From Bacillota bacterium (lineage in GTDB: Bacteria > Bacillota > Dethiobacteria > DTU022), in the NCBI GenBank assembly GCA_012510325.1, contig JAAZIG010000055.1, forward strand, positions 1-16,496: a stretch of 16,496 nt of DNA. The letters run 5' to 3'. A program made the translations under genes and the position numbers. Each line of letters begins with the position of its first letter. Positions within the stretch are counted from its first letter, which is position 1. Shown here piece by piece: positions 1 through 7,756 of this stretch. Under the pieces are notes generated by a model. The model saw only the letters and a list, made by a program, of their open reading frames with translations, did no database searches and was not told where the DNA came from.

Positions 1-74
1 TCAAGTTGGCTCACCCTCACCTGATCCGGGTGGTCGACAAGAGCTTTGGCAATCTGCTCCAGCATCTGTTCCAT
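1..74 (-). CDS. ylqC: KH-domain RNA-binding protein YlqC/KhpA, 5' part only
   Basis: Only the first 24 codons lie in the window and the gene continues off the left edge. The visible N-terminus (MEQMLEQIAKALVDHPDQV, then RVSQL) matches the start of the small KH-domain proteins (about 75-80 aa) that follow rpsP in Bacillota. Those proteins bind RNA and, with a Jag/KhpB partner, affect cell division and translation in some species (family knowledge). The ATG at 74-72 has a GGTGGAG ribosome binding site at 80-86, about 6 nt upstream. It starts 25 nt after the rpsP stop, so it is very likely the last cistron of the ylxM-ffh-rpsP-ylqC operon. The KH fold itself (GxxG loop) is outside the window, so the call rests on the N-terminal match and the conserved gene order. 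Confidence 0.8.
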   Translation of the reverse strand, partial: MEQMLEQIAKALVDHPDQVRVSQL

Positions 75-99
75 AAACTCTCCACCTCGCAGGGATGCT

Positions 100-345
100 C
101 TAATTCACCACACCGGCTTTTTCAAAGATCAGTCTGACCGTGTCGGATGGCCTGGCACCGCGCGAAAGCCACATCTCCGCCTTCTCCCGGTCCACTTCAA
201 AGGTCGAAGGCTTGGTCGTTGGATTATAGTAACCGATCTCTTCGATAAATCGGCCGTCCCGGGGAAAGCGGGAATCAGCAACCACAATCCGGTAAAATGG
301 TTTCTTTTTGGCTCCCATTCTCTTGAGTCTGATCCGTACTGCCAC
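100..345 (-). CDS. rpsP: 30S ribosomal protein S16
   Basis: S16 is a primary-binding protein of the 30S subunit and helps assemble the 5' domain of 16S rRNA. The 81-residue product begins [20 protein letters not shown] and contains the conserved RIVVADSR and IGYYNP blocks typical of S16; the length is normal. I place the start at the GTG at 345-343 because GGAGGTGA lies 5 nt upstream; the open frame extends a further 9 codons 5' but those residues do not belong to the S16 family. It lies 42 nt after ffh and 25 nt before ylqC. This is the standard Bacillota arrangement, which ties ribosome assembly to SRP production. The ffh-rpsP gap contains two short A/T-rich inverted repeats without an obvious terminator, so co-transcription is likely. 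Confidence 0.97.
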   Translation of the reverse strand: MAVRIRLKRMGAKKKPFYRIVVADSRFPRDGRFIEEIGYYNPTTKPSTFEVDREKAEMWLSRGARPSDTVRLIFEKAGVVN

Positions 346-387
346 TCTATTCACCTCCACAACTTGAAACAACAGTTTCTTTTTCTA

Positions 388-1731
388 TTAGAAAAAGGGG
401 AAACCCCGTTTTCCTTTCCCGATATGCTTAAACCCTTTTTTCTCCATGGATCCCACCTGCTTGAAAAGTTTCTTCATCTGAGAAAACTGGCTGAGCAACC
501 TGTTGAGATCCTGGACCGTATTCCCGCTGCCGCCGGCGATACGACGCCGCCGGCTGCTGTTGATGATCGCCGGGTTGTTGCGCTCCTGCGGGGTCATCGA
601 AGTGATGAGCGCCTCGATGCGCCCAAACTGTTTCTCATCAACCTGAAGGCGCTGCAAATCTTTGGGGACCTGCGCCGCCGGCAGCATGGCCAGGATATCT
701 TCCATATTGCCCATCTGGCGGACTTGCTGCAGCTGCTCCAGGAAATCGTCAAGGGTAAACTCCTGCCGCCGCAGTTTCTGCTCCAGCTGCCGCGCCTTTT
801 CCTGATCAAAACCGGCTTCAGCCTTCTCGATGAGCGTGAGCAGATCGCCCATCCCCAGGATCCGCGAAGCCATCCTTTCCGGATGGAAAGGCTCCAGAGC
901 GTCGATCTTTTCACCCACTCCGGCAAACTTGATGGGACATCCGGTCACCGTCCGCACCGAGAGCGCCGCCCCACCGCGAACATCCCCGTCCAGCTTGGTC
1001 AGGATCACTCCCGTCAGGCCGAGGGCTTCATGAAAAGCAGAAGCCGCATTGACCGCATCCTGGCCGGTCATGGCATCGACCACCAGGAGCAGCTCTGCCG
1101 GCTTCAGCTGCGCTTTGATTGTTTTCAGCTCATCCATCATCGCATCGTCAAGATGCAGTCTGCCGGCGGTATCAAGGATCACCGGCTCATACCCTTCCCT
1201 TTCCGCCAGACGAACCGCTTCGCGGCAGATCTGCAGCGGGGCGGCCCCGTCGTTCCTGTAGCAGGGCAGCTCCGCCGTATCGGCCAGCACCTGCAGCTGC
1301 TCGGCGGCACCGGGGCGATAGGTATCCGCCGCCACCAGGAGAGGCTTGCGCCCGCTCCGGCTTAAATTCACCGCCAGCTTGACCGCTGTGGTCGTCTTCC
1401 CCGATCCCTGCAGCCCTGCCAGCATAACCACGGCGGGTGAGCCGGACAGGATAATCTTGCTCTGCTCGCGGCCCATCAGAGCGGTCAGCTCTTCATGAAC
1501 AATCTTGACCACCTGCTGCCCCGGCGTCAGGCTGCGCCTGACCTCTTCACCGACGGCCCGCTCCCGGATCCCAACGACAAAGTCTTTGACCACCTTGAAA
1601 TTGACATCCGCCTCCAGCAGGGCCAGACGGATCTCGCGCAAGGCCAGATCAACATCTTTTTCGCTCAATTTTCCCTTACCGCGCAACCGGCGCAGTGTAT
1701 TTTGTAATTTTTCAGCCAGGCTGGCAAACAT
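388..1731 (-). CDS. ffh: Signal recognition particle GTPase Ffh (SRP54)
   Basis: Ffh binds 4.5S/6S RNA and signal peptides of nascent membrane and secreted proteins, and delivers ribosomes to FtsY at the membrane. The 447-residue product has the full N-G-M layout. An N-terminal helical bundle covers about residues 1-90. The G domain has the P-loop GLQGSGKTT (106-114), DTYRPGAAEQL (136-146), DTAGR (187-191), TKLDGD (245-250) and the closing GVGEKIDALEPF. The C-terminal M domain is methionine-rich and carries the SRRRRIAGGSG RNA-binding helix-turn-helix, then a basic tail. The length is normal for the family. The ATG at 1731-1729 follows a GGTGGGGAG ribosome binding site. It starts 17 nt after the ylxM stop, so the two are almost certainly co-transcribed and possibly translationally coupled. 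Confidence 0.98.
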   Translation of the reverse strand: MFASLAEKLQNTLRRLRGKGKLSEKDVDLALREIRLALLEADVNFKVVKDFVVGIRERAVGEEVRRSLTPGQQVVKIVHEELTALMGREQSKIILSGSPAVVMLAGLQGSGKTTTAVKLAVNLSRSGRKPLLVAADTYRPGAAEQLQVLADTAELPCYRNDGAAPLQICREAVRLAEREGYEPVILDTAGRLHLDDAMMDELKTIKAQLKPAELLLVVDAMTGQDAVNAASAFHEALGLTGVILTKLDGDVRGGAALSVRTVTGCPIKFAGVGEKIDALEPFHPERMASRILGMGDLLTLIEKAEAGFDQEKARQLEQKLRRQEFTLDDFLEQLQQVRQMGNMEDILAMLPAAQVPKDLQRLQVDEKQFGRIEALITSMTPQERNNPAIINSSRRRRIAGGSGNTVQDLNRLLSQFSQMKKLFKQVGSMEKKGFKHIGKGKRGFPFF

Positions 1732-1748
1732 CGCTTTCTCCCCACCGC

Positions 1749-2093
1749 CTACTGCTCGTTATTTTGTTGCAGCTGCTCGATAATTTCCTGAAGGCGCCGC
1801 CTTTCCCGGGAGCCTACGGACTGCTCCAGAAGGGACCCGGCTTCCTGAAGGAGGGCCTCCTGAAAACAGTATTGCGCATACAGCCCCAGCTTCTCCTCAA
1901 AACTCTCAATCGAGGTAAGCGCCCGCCGAATCAGGTCATAGATCGCCTGTCTGCTGACCCCGTATTCAGCGGCAATCTCACCGAGCGACAGGTTGTCGCT
2001 GTAATAAAGCCGCAGCACCTCTTGCTGGCGCTTCGTCAGCAGTGAACTGTAGATATCAAAGAGCAAATTAGTTCGGTTTAGTTTATCGAGCAT
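1749..2093 (-). CDS. ylxM: YlxM/p13-like helix-turn-helix protein of the SRP operon
   Basis: The 114-residue protein belongs to the UPF0122 (YlxM/p13) family, whose genes sit directly before ffh in Bacillota; in streptococci the protein modulates SRP GTPase activity (family knowledge). The N-terminus contains NLLFDIYSSLLTKRQQEVLRLYY (residues 9-31), followed by a sigma-70 region 4-like helix-turn-helix, SLGEIAAEYGVSRQAIYDLI (36-55), and a Glu/Gln-rich helical tail. The start ATG at 2093 has GAGGTG only 2 nt away, a tight spacing, but the N-terminus aligns with family members, so I keep this start. It is the first gene after the promoter at 2129-2157 and precedes ffh by 17 nt. Whether it acts on DNA, on the SRP or on both cannot be read from the sequence. 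Confidence 0.93.
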   Translation of the reverse strand: MLDKLNRTNLLFDIYSSLLTKRQQEVLRLYYSDNLSLGEIAAEYGVSRQAIYDLIRRALTSIESFEEKLGLYAQYCFQEALLQEAGSLLEQSVGSRERRRLQEIIEQLQQNNEQ

Positions 2094-2101
2094 AGCACCT
2101 C

Positions 2102-2123
2102 TGTAAAGGTTTTTCCCTTTACA
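2102..2123. repeat. Perfect inverted repeat at the predicted ylxM transcription start
   Basis: TGTAAAGG (2102-2109) and CCTTTACA (2116-2123) form a perfect 8-bp inverted repeat around a 6-nt spacer. On the minus strand it begins about 6 nt after the -10 element, so it covers the predicted transcription start and the first part of the ylxM leader, ending just before the ribosome binding site. It could be a repressor operator or a 5' hairpin in the mRNA. No T-run follows it, so it is not a terminator. Confidence 0.6.
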
Positions 2124-2128
2124 CTCTC

Positions 2129-2157
2129 AGTCTACCAGATGGCAGTAAAAATTGCAA
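2129..2157 (-). promoter_or_regulatory. Sigma-A-type promoter for ylxM-ffh-rpsP-ylqC
   Basis: On the minus strand a -35 TTGCAA (2157-2152), a 17-nt spacer and a -10 TAGACT (2134-2129) are preceded by TG at the extended -10 position. Each hexamer matches the consensus in four positions. The -35 lies within the palindrome GCAAGCTTGC (2154-2163). This would start transcription near 2122, about 30 nt before the ylxM ATG. The 223-bp ftsY-ylxM gap supports a separate promoter here. I saw no convincing terminator after ftsY, so read-through from smc-ftsY is also possible. Confidence 0.6.
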
Positions 2158-2316
2158 GCTTGCAGAACAATGATCAGTCTGTCAGTAAAATTGACTGTTT
2201 GGCAACTCCGGCGGGGGTAAAACAGAAGAGGAGGCGGCTTGGCCAAAGGGGAAAATAAGCTTGCCGGAGACCACTTGCCGGTGCTCCCGGAGTCGGCGGA
2301 AGGAAGGAGAGGCCGT

Positions 2317-3228
2317 TCAGGCCAGCAAGGCGCGGGCAAAGTCGTCGGCGGCGAAGGGGAGCAGATCGCCAATTTTCTCGCCGATGCCCACATAGCAGAC
2401 CGGCACCTTGAGAATATCCTGAATCCCCACAACGATGCCGCCGCGGGCGGTTCCGTCAAGCTTGGTCAGCACCAGACCTGTAACCGGCACCGCTTCGTTG
2501 AAGTGAAGCGCCTGGGCAATGCCGTTGTGGCCGGTGGTGGCATCGATAACCAGCAGCACGCAGTGTGGCGCACCCGGCTGGACCCGGTCGATGACGCGGT
2601 TGATCTTCTTCAGCTCCTCCATCAGGTTGGTCCTGGTGTGCAGCCGTCCGGCGGTATCGCCGATGACCACATCGATGTGCCGGGCCCGGGCAGCCTGCAG
2701 AGCATCGAAAAAGACCGCCGAAGGATCGGAGCCCGGCTGCTGCTTGATCAGCGCCGCTCCCGCTCTTTCGGCCCAAATCTGCAGCTGTTCAACTGCGGCT
2801 GCGCGAAAAGTGTCTCCGGCAACAAGCAGCACCTCGCGGCCTTCCTGACGGTAGCGGTGGGCCAGCTTCGCCGCCGTGGTCGTCTTCCCCGATCCGTTGA
2901 CCCCGACAAGCAGAATAACGAGGGGTTCACCCGCCGGCTTGACCGGCTCTGCCGCTCCTGCCAGCAGCGCCGCGATCTCCTGAACGAGGATTTCCCGAGC
3001 CTGGCCGCGCTCGCGCACCTTGCGGCGCTTGCTCTCGAGGCGGAGCTTTTCCACAAGCTTCAAGGAAGCCTCCACGCCCACATCCCCGAGGATCAGGGTT
3101 TCCTCGAGGTCATCATAAAATTCATCGTCAAGCTCCCCTCCGCGAAAGAGGTGATCCAGACGCCGTAAAAACCCTTCTTTGCTCCGGGCCAGGCCCGTTT
3201 TGAAACGCTCTACCAGACTCAAATTCAT
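2317..3228 (-). CDS. ftsY: Signal recognition particle receptor FtsY
   Basis: FtsY is the membrane-associated SRP receptor GTPase; it forms a heterodimer with Ffh and hands ribosome-nascent chains to SecYEG. The 303-residue protein has an N-terminal helical N domain (about 1-95) without the long acidic A domain of enterobacteria, as is usual in Bacillota. The G domain follows: P-loop GVNGSGKTT (109-117), GDTFRAAAVEQL (138-149), DTAGR (191-195), TKLDGTARGG (255-264) and GIGEKIGDLLPF (281-292). In the conserved DATTGQN motif the glutamine is replaced by histidine (H234). The ATG at 3228 has GAGGGGGAG immediately upstream; that site overlaps the smc stop codon, and only 8 nt separate the two genes, so translation is probably coupled to smc. 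Confidence 0.97.
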   Translation of the reverse strand: MNLSLVERFKTGLARSKEGFLRRLDHLFRGGELDDEFYDDLEETLILGDVGVEASLKLVEKLRLESKRRKVRERGQAREILVQEIAALLAGAAEPVKPAGEPLVILLVGVNGSGKTTTAAKLAHRYRQEGREVLLVAGDTFRAAAVEQLQIWAERAGAALIKQQPGSDPSAVFFDALQAARARHIDVVIGDTAGRLHTRTNLMEELKKINRVIDRVQPGAPHCVLLVIDATTGHNGIAQALHFNEAVPVTGLVLTKLDGTARGGIVVGIQDILKVPVCYVGIGEKIGDLLPFAADDFARALLA

Positions 3229-3236
3229 ACTCCCCC

Positions 3237-6200
3237 TCAGCTTACCTTTTCATCGAGCTCCAGGGAGACCAGCGCAGAGACCCCCTCTTCGGGCATGGTC
3301 ACTCCATAGATCACGTCGGCTTTTTCCATCGTCCGCCGGCGGTGGGTAATGAGAATAAACTGCGCGCTTTCGGAAGCCCCCTTCAAATAGGCAATGAAGC
3401 GGGAGAGGTTGACATCATCCAGAGCCGACTCAATTTCGTCCAGCAGGTAGAAGGGAGCGGGCTTGAACTGGAGGATGGCAAAGATCAGCGCCACCGCGGT
3501 AAGCGTCTTCTCTCCCGTGGAAAGCAACGAGATGTTCTGCAGCTTTTTCCCCGGCGGTTGAGCGATGATCTCGATACCCGCCTCGAGGACATTTTCCGGA
3601 TCCGTCAGTCTGAGCAGCACCCGGCCCCCTTCAAAAAGCTCGCTAAAGATCTTTTCCAGGTTCTGACTGATCTTGGCGAAAGCTTCATTAAAGAAATGGA
3701 CCATCCGCTCATCGATCTCCTCGATAATCCGGCGCAAGGAAAGCTCGCCCCGCTGCAGGTCCTCCTGCTGCTCCTGCAGGAAACCGATCCGTTCCTGCAG
3801 CCGGGCCAGCTCCTCGATGGCGCCCAGGTTAACCACACCGAGAACCTCGATATCCTCACGCAAAACCTTGATCAGCTCCTCGCTCTCGGCAGCATCGAAG
3901 TCAGGCTCCGGCTCAAGCGGCTGCGCCGTGCCAAAAAGGTCGGCGAAGCGGTCCTGCTGATAGGTGATCTCGGTCTGCAGCCGGCTCTGCTCCACGGCCA
4001 GCTGGCGTTCGCGGCGCTCATAGCGGGCCAGACGCTTCCGGTTGAGGCGCTGCTCCTCCTCCAGGCCGACCAGCTCCCCGGCCAGTCCGTCAATTTTTTT
4101 CTTCTCCTCCTGCAGCTCCCCGGTCAGGGCGGCGCTTTTCTCGCGGAGCTGTTTGGCCAACGCCTCCGCCTCCTGAAAACCGGCCCGGTTTTCGGCCAGC
4201 GCTTTTTCGAGCGCTTCCTTTTCCCGCCGCTTCTCTTCCTGCTCCTGCTGCGGCCGGAGCAGCTCTGAAGAGACTCTTCTGAGGTTGTGCTGCAGGGCCT
4301 GCTCCTGTTCCTGCAGTGAATTCAGGCGGAGCCTCGCCCCGGTGACAGATTCATCCAGCTCCTGTCTCTCGGCAAGGCCGCGCCGGAAAAGCTCCTTCAT
4401 CCCGACCAGCTTCTCTTCAGCGGCAGCGATCTCATCGGCAACCGAGCGGCTCTGTCCGGCCAGCAGCTCCCGGCGCCGGTTCAACTCTTTCTCCTCGGCG
4501 GCCAGCTCCTTGAGCAAAGCGGCTCCGTCCTCCCGGCGCTGCTCGATGATGCGGATCGCGGTGTCTTTCTCCTGCACCGCTTGTTCAATCTCCCGCAGCG
4601 CTTCACTTTCTTTGTTCCCCTGCTGCCTGAGCCCGGCAAGCACAGCCGACTCCCGCTCCACCTTTTGCCTGAGCACGGCGATCTGCTCTTCCCAGTTGCG
4701 CTTCCTTTCGCTCGCAGTGGCGAGCTCCTGCTTAAGCGTTTCGATCTCCCGGCGGCGGCCCAGCGGCAGGGCGGCGCTGCGCCGGGGCATGCTCCCCCCT
4801 CTGATCGCCCCTCCCGGGTTGATCAGATCACCCTCCAAGGAGATAAGCCGACAGCGATATCCGGTTAACCGGGCCGCCTTGGCGGCAACTTCAAGATCGC
4901 GGCAGACCAGAATCGAGCCGAGCAGGTAGAGCGCCACCTTTTTGTAGGCCGGCTCTATCCCCACCAGTTCCGAAGCCTTGCCGTAAACACCGTCGATCTC
5001 GCGCCACTGCGGGTAGCGTTCGAGCACCGATTCACCGATGCTGATCGTATCCAGGGGTAAAAAGGTGGACCAGCCCAGATTTCTTTTCTTAAGAAAACGA
5101 ACCGCCGCCAGGGCGGCCTGTTCCGTTTCGACAACAATATATTGCAGCGCCGGTCCGAGGGCCGTCTCTATGGCCTGCAGATAGCGCTCTTCCACTGTCA
5201 GCAGATCGACGACGGGGCCGATGATTCCAGAAAGACTGTCGCCGGCTTTCATGACCTCCCGGACCCCCCGGTAATAGCCCTTCAAACCGGTCTCCTGCTC
5301 CTGAAGCAGTTGCAACCGGCTGTTGATCCCACCCAGCTCTTCACGGCAGCGCTGCACCTTCTCCTGCAGCTCCGCAGCAGCCCCGCGGAGCTCACTCAGA
5401 CGGCTTTCCGCTCCGGCCGCCTCTATCTCCGTCTCCCGGAGGGACTCCCGGGAAACCCGGAGCCCTTCCTGCAGTTTCGCCCGGTGGGCCCGGAGCTGCT
5501 CCAGCTCCCCGCTCAGGGCAAGCTCCTCCTGCCGCAGCAGCTCCCGGCGGCGGCGGGAACGCTCTTTCTGCTGCCGGAGCTCTTCTTGCGAAGCCTCGAG
5601 AGCCTTCAGCCGGGCCTGGGCGCGGAAGATCTGCTGCTGCTGCCTTTCCAGCTCCCCGCCGGAGGCTTCCCTCTCCTTTTGTTCCTGGTTCAGGCGAAGG
5701 ATCCGGCAGTTTTCTTCTTCGCGAAGCAGCGCCTCCCTTTTTGCCTGCAGCTCCCGGGCGCAGCTCTCCCTCTCATCGTTGAGCTCTTCAACAATTGCCG
5801 CCAGCTGCTCCAGGCGCCGCTCGCTCTGCCCGATCTGCTCCCGGCAGCGGCCTTCCCTTTCTTCGAGAAGGCGCAGCTCGCTCTCCTGCCTTTCCATCTC
5901 CCTGAAAGCCTGGTTCACTTCCTGCTCCAGCCCGGCGTAACCGCGCCCCTCCTCCTGCTGCTGCAGCTTGAGCTGCTGTAACTTTTCTTCCTGCAGCGCC
6001 CCGCGGGCGGCCTCTTCGCCCAGTGAAGCGGCGACCTTTTGCAGCCGCTCCTCCACCGTGGCGAGCCCGCTTCGAGCGCTGCGGAGACCGTAGGAATAAA
6101 GCTTTTTTTCGGCCTCCCGCATCCGCCCGTGCAGTTCCCGGTAGCGGCGGGCCGTCTCGGCCTGCCCGGTGAGCGGTTCGATCTGCATCTCCAGCTCGAA

Positions 6201-6785
6201 GATCAGATCCTGCACCCGGACCAGATTTTCCCTGGTCTCTTCCAGGCGCCGCCGGGCTTCACTTTTGCGAAGCTTGTATTTGAATATGCCGGCGGCCTCT
6301 TCGAATATTTCCCTCCGGTCCTCCGGCTTGCTGTTGATGATCTCCTCCACCCGACCCTGCCCGACAACAGAATAGATCTCCCGTCCCACTCCCGTATCCA
6401 AAAACAGCTCGGTGATATCCCTTAAGCGGCAGGGGGTACCGTTGATCAGATATTCGCTCTCTCCGGAGCGGTAGATTCGTCGGCTCACGGTGATCTCATC
6501 ATATTCCAGGTTTAAAACCGGCCCGACATCGCTGAAGGTAAGGGTCACCTCTGCAAAATTGAGGGCTTTGCGCACATCGCTGCCGGAGAAAATGAGCTCC
6601 TCCATGCGGCTGCCGCGCAGCGATTTCGCACTCTGCTCACCGAGCGCCCAGCGGACCGCATCGACAAGATTGCTTTTGCCGCAGCCGTTCGGGCCGATGA
6701 TCACAGTAATCCCCTTGTTGAATTCCAGTTCCGTCCTATCGGCAAAGGATTTGAACCCGAACAGCTCCATCTGTTTTAAATACAT
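3237..6785 (-). CDS. smc: Chromosome segregation protein SMC
   Basis: SMC is the ATPase of the SMC-ScpAB condensin complex, which extrudes loops and aligns chromosome arms from the origin. The 1182-residue protein has the full family architecture. The N-terminal head has Walker A GPNGCGKSN (31-39) and the Q-loop region VVGQGRVEEI (140-149). Long Glu/Gln/Arg-rich coiled coils run from about 170-500 and 670-1020. The hinge (about 515-665) contains NPGGAIRGGS. The C-terminal head has the ABC signature, Walker B FYLLDEIESALDD and a THRRRTME switch. The signature reads LLSTGEK, with threonine (T1090) where most bacterial SMCs have the first glycine of LSGGE. The ATG at 6785 follows AAGGAGAG at good spacing. 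It is coupled to ftsY downstream; scpA and scpB are not in the window. Confidence 0.98.
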   Translation of the reverse strand: MYLKQMELFGFKSFADRTELEFNKGITVIIGPNGCGKSNLVDAVRWALGEQSAKSLRGSRMEELIFSGSDVRKALNFAEVTLTFSDVGPVLNLEYDEITVSRRIYRSGESEYLINGTPCRLRDITELFLDTGVGREIYSVVGQGRVEEIINSKPEDRREIFEEAAGIFKYKLRKSEARRRLEETRENLVRVQDLIFELEMQIEPLTGQAETARRYRELHGRMREAEKKLYSYGLRSARSGLATVEERLQKVAASLGEEAARGALQEEKLQQLKLQQQEEGRGYAGLEQEVNQAFREMERQESELRLLEEREGRCREQIGQSERRLEQLAAIVEELNDERESCARELQAKREALLREEENCRILRLNQEQKEREASGGELERQQQQIFRAQARLKALEASQEELRQQKERSRRRRELLRQEELALSGELEQLRAHRAKLQEGLRVSRESLRETEIEAAGAESRLSELRGAAAELQEKVQRCREELGGINSRLQLLQEQETGLKGYYRGVREVMKAGDSLSGIIGPVVDLLTVEERYLQAIETALGPALQYIVVETEQAALAAVRFLKKRNLGWSTFLPLDTISIGESVLERYPQWREIDGVYGKASELVGIEPAYKKVALYLLGSILVCRDLEVAAKAARLTGYRCRLISLEGDLINPGGAIRGGSMPRRSAALPLGRRREIETLKQELATASERKRNWEEQIAVLRQKVERESAVLAGLRQQGNKESEALREIEQAVQEKDTAIRIIEQRREDGAALLKELAAEEKELNRRRELLAGQSRSVADEIAAAEEKLVGMKELFRRGLAERQELDESVTGARLRLNSLQEQEQALQHNLRRVSSELLRPQQEQEEKRREKEALEKALAENRAGFQEAEALAKQLREKSAALTGELQEEKKKIDGLAGELVGLEEEQRLNRKRLARYERRERQLAVEQSRLQTEITYQQDRFADLFGTAQPLEPEPDFDAAESEELIKVLREDIEVLGVVNLGAIEELARLQERIGFLQEQQEDLQRGELSLRRIIEEIDERMVHFFNEAFAKISQNLEKIFSELFEGGRVLLRLTDPENVLEAGIEIIAQPPGKKLQNISLLSTGEKTLTAVALIFAILQFKPAPFYLLDEIESALDDVNLSRFIAYLKGASESAQFILITHRRRTMEKADVIYGVTMPEEGVSALVSLELDEKVS

Positions 6786-6805
6786 CGCTTCTCTCCTTGA
6801 GGGGT

Positions 6806-6831
6806 AAAAACAGAGCGGCCCGACCGGGCCG
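6806..6831 (-). terminator. Weak candidate terminator between rnc and smc
   Basis: On the minus strand a 6-bp GC stem, CGGCCC/GGGCCG (6831-6826 and 6821-6816) with a GGTC loop, is followed 5 nt later by five Ts (6810-6806). The stem is short and the T-run is displaced, so termination may be weak. It sits 20 nt before the smc ATG, within what would be the smc leader, and could attenuate read-through from acpP-rnc. Confidence 0.35.
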
Positions 6832-6850
6832 GTTAATCACGAGCAGTCAA

Positions 6851-6898
6851 AGCTCAACCACCTGCCGGCTGCACCGCCGGATTGCGGTCGGTTGAGCT
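6851..6898. repeat. Large inverted repeat with nested hairpin in the rnc-smc gap
   Basis: AGCTCAACC (6851-6859) and GGTTGAGCT (6890-6898) form a perfect 9-bp outer stem. Inside it, ACC (6860-6862) can pair with GGT (6886-6888), and CCGGC (6865-6869) pairs with GCCGG (6876-6880) around a TGCACC loop. The result is a near-continuous 48-nt stem-loop on either strand. No T-run adjoins it. Possible roles are mRNA processing (it lies just downstream of rnc, and RNase III cuts such helices) or mRNA stabilisation. Confidence 0.65.
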
Positions 6899-6899
6899 C

Positions 6900-6920
6900 C
6901 GGGAAACGACCTGTTTCCCG
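6900..6920. repeat. Short inverted repeat adjoining the larger one
   Basis: CGGGAAAC (6900-6907) and GTTTCCCG (6913-6920) are perfect 8-bp arms around the 5-nt loop GACCT. It stands one base from the 6851-6898 element and about 90 nt downstream of the rnc stop. Together they make a tandem hairpin array in the rnc-smc intergenic RNA. Confidence 0.65.
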
Positions 6921-7010
6921 CTATACTATTCTCGATGAGCTCAGGAAATACCTTCCGGAGCAGCGCAAAAACGCTTCCGGGCGGTCTCCTGCGGCCTCAG
7001 CATCGGCAGC

Positions 7011-7730
7011 TCAAGTTCGCTTGAGCCAGGCTTCTTCGGCCGCCGCCTGCTCCGCCTCTTTTTTGCTCCTGCCGCTGCCCCGACCGGCCGAGCGGCGGCC
7101 GCCCAAGAGGACCTCCGCCTCAAAGATCTTTTCGTGATCCGGCCCTCTTTCCCGGATAATCCGGTACTCCGGAGTGATCCCCTCCCGGGCCTGAGTGAAC
7201 TCCTGCAGCAGCGTCTTGTAGTCATACCGCAGGTCGCCCTCTTCCAGATTTTCCAGGGCAGGTCGGTAAAGCTGCAGAATATGCCAGCGGCATCTCTCCA
7301 GTCCCAGATCTAGGTAAAGGGCGCCGAAAAGGGCCTCCACGGCATCCGCCAGCAGCGAGGGGCGGCCGGCGCCGCCGGCGGCCGCTTCCCCCTTGCCCAG
7401 CCTCAAATAGGGCCCCAGATCCAGATCTGCTGCCAGCGCGGCGAGAGTGGCTTCGCAAACCAGATCGGCCCGCAGTCTGGTCAGTTTTCCTTCAGGAAGG
7501 CGGGGATATAAGAAATAAAGATGATCGCTCATCACCAGCTGTAAAACGGCATCCCCCAAAAACTCAAGGCGCTCATTATGGCCGCTACCGTTGCCCTGTT
7601 CATGGGCAAACGATGAATGCGTCAGCGCCAGCTCGTAGAGGCTGCTCTCTTTGATGTCCCACCCTTGCTCCTTAAGAAAATTGCCGACCCGCTCCGTCCA
7701 GGAGCCCGCCTGCTTTTCTGTCTTGCTCAT
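7011..7730 (-). CDS. rnc: Ribonuclease III
   Basis: RNase III cuts double-stranded RNA, maturing rRNA precursors, the SRP RNA and some mRNAs. The 239-residue product has the RNase III signature NERLEFLGDAV (52-62). By family alignment the acidic metal-binding residues are E56, D60, D129 and E132 (LADAVEAL block). A C-terminal double-stranded RNA-binding domain begins at DYKTLLQEFTQ and ends in a Lys/Ala-rich SKKEAEQAAAEEAW helix. I choose the ATG at 7730 because GAGG lies 6 nt upstream; the in-frame ATG at 7742 has no ribosome binding site. It follows acpP by 26 nt and is followed by a 225-bp gap with three hairpins before smc. acpP-rnc-smc is the usual Bacillota order. Confidence 0.96.
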   Translation of the reverse strand: MSKTEKQAGSWTERVGNFLKEQGWDIKESSLYELALTHSSFAHEQGNGSGHNERLEFLGDAVLQLVMSDHLYFLYPRLPEGKLTRLRADLVCEATLAALAADLDLGPYLRLGKGEAAAGGAGRPSLLADAVEALFGALYLDLGLERCRWHILQLYRPALENLEEGDLRYDYKTLLQEFTQAREGITPEYRIIRERGPDHEKIFEAEVLLGGRRSAGRGSGRSKKEAEQAAAEEAWLKRT

Positions 7731-7756
7731 CTTTCGCCTCATCGGAATATATTTGG

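Noticed and set aside
46..1365. Long plus-strand open frame (439 codons) opposite ffh and rpsP
   Set aside because: It is antisense to two unmistakable genes, has low-complexity His/Arg/Leu-rich composition and resembles no family; such frames arise from the codon bias of GC-rich genes.
2143..2190. Direct repeats of CAGTAAAA upstream of the ylxM promoter
   Set aside because: Only two short A-rich copies about 40 bp apart; this is too weak to separate from chance.
2220..2316. Terminator after ftsY
   Set aside because: Some short GC inverted matches exist, but no stem is followed by a T-run on the minus strand.
2239..3168. Plus-strand open frame (309 codons) opposite ftsY
   Set aside because: It is a shadow of ftsY; the minus strand has the complete set of SRP-GTPase motifs.
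7740..7742. Upstream ATG of rnc
   Set aside because: It has no ribosome binding site, whereas the ATG at 7730 has GAGG at 6 nt.
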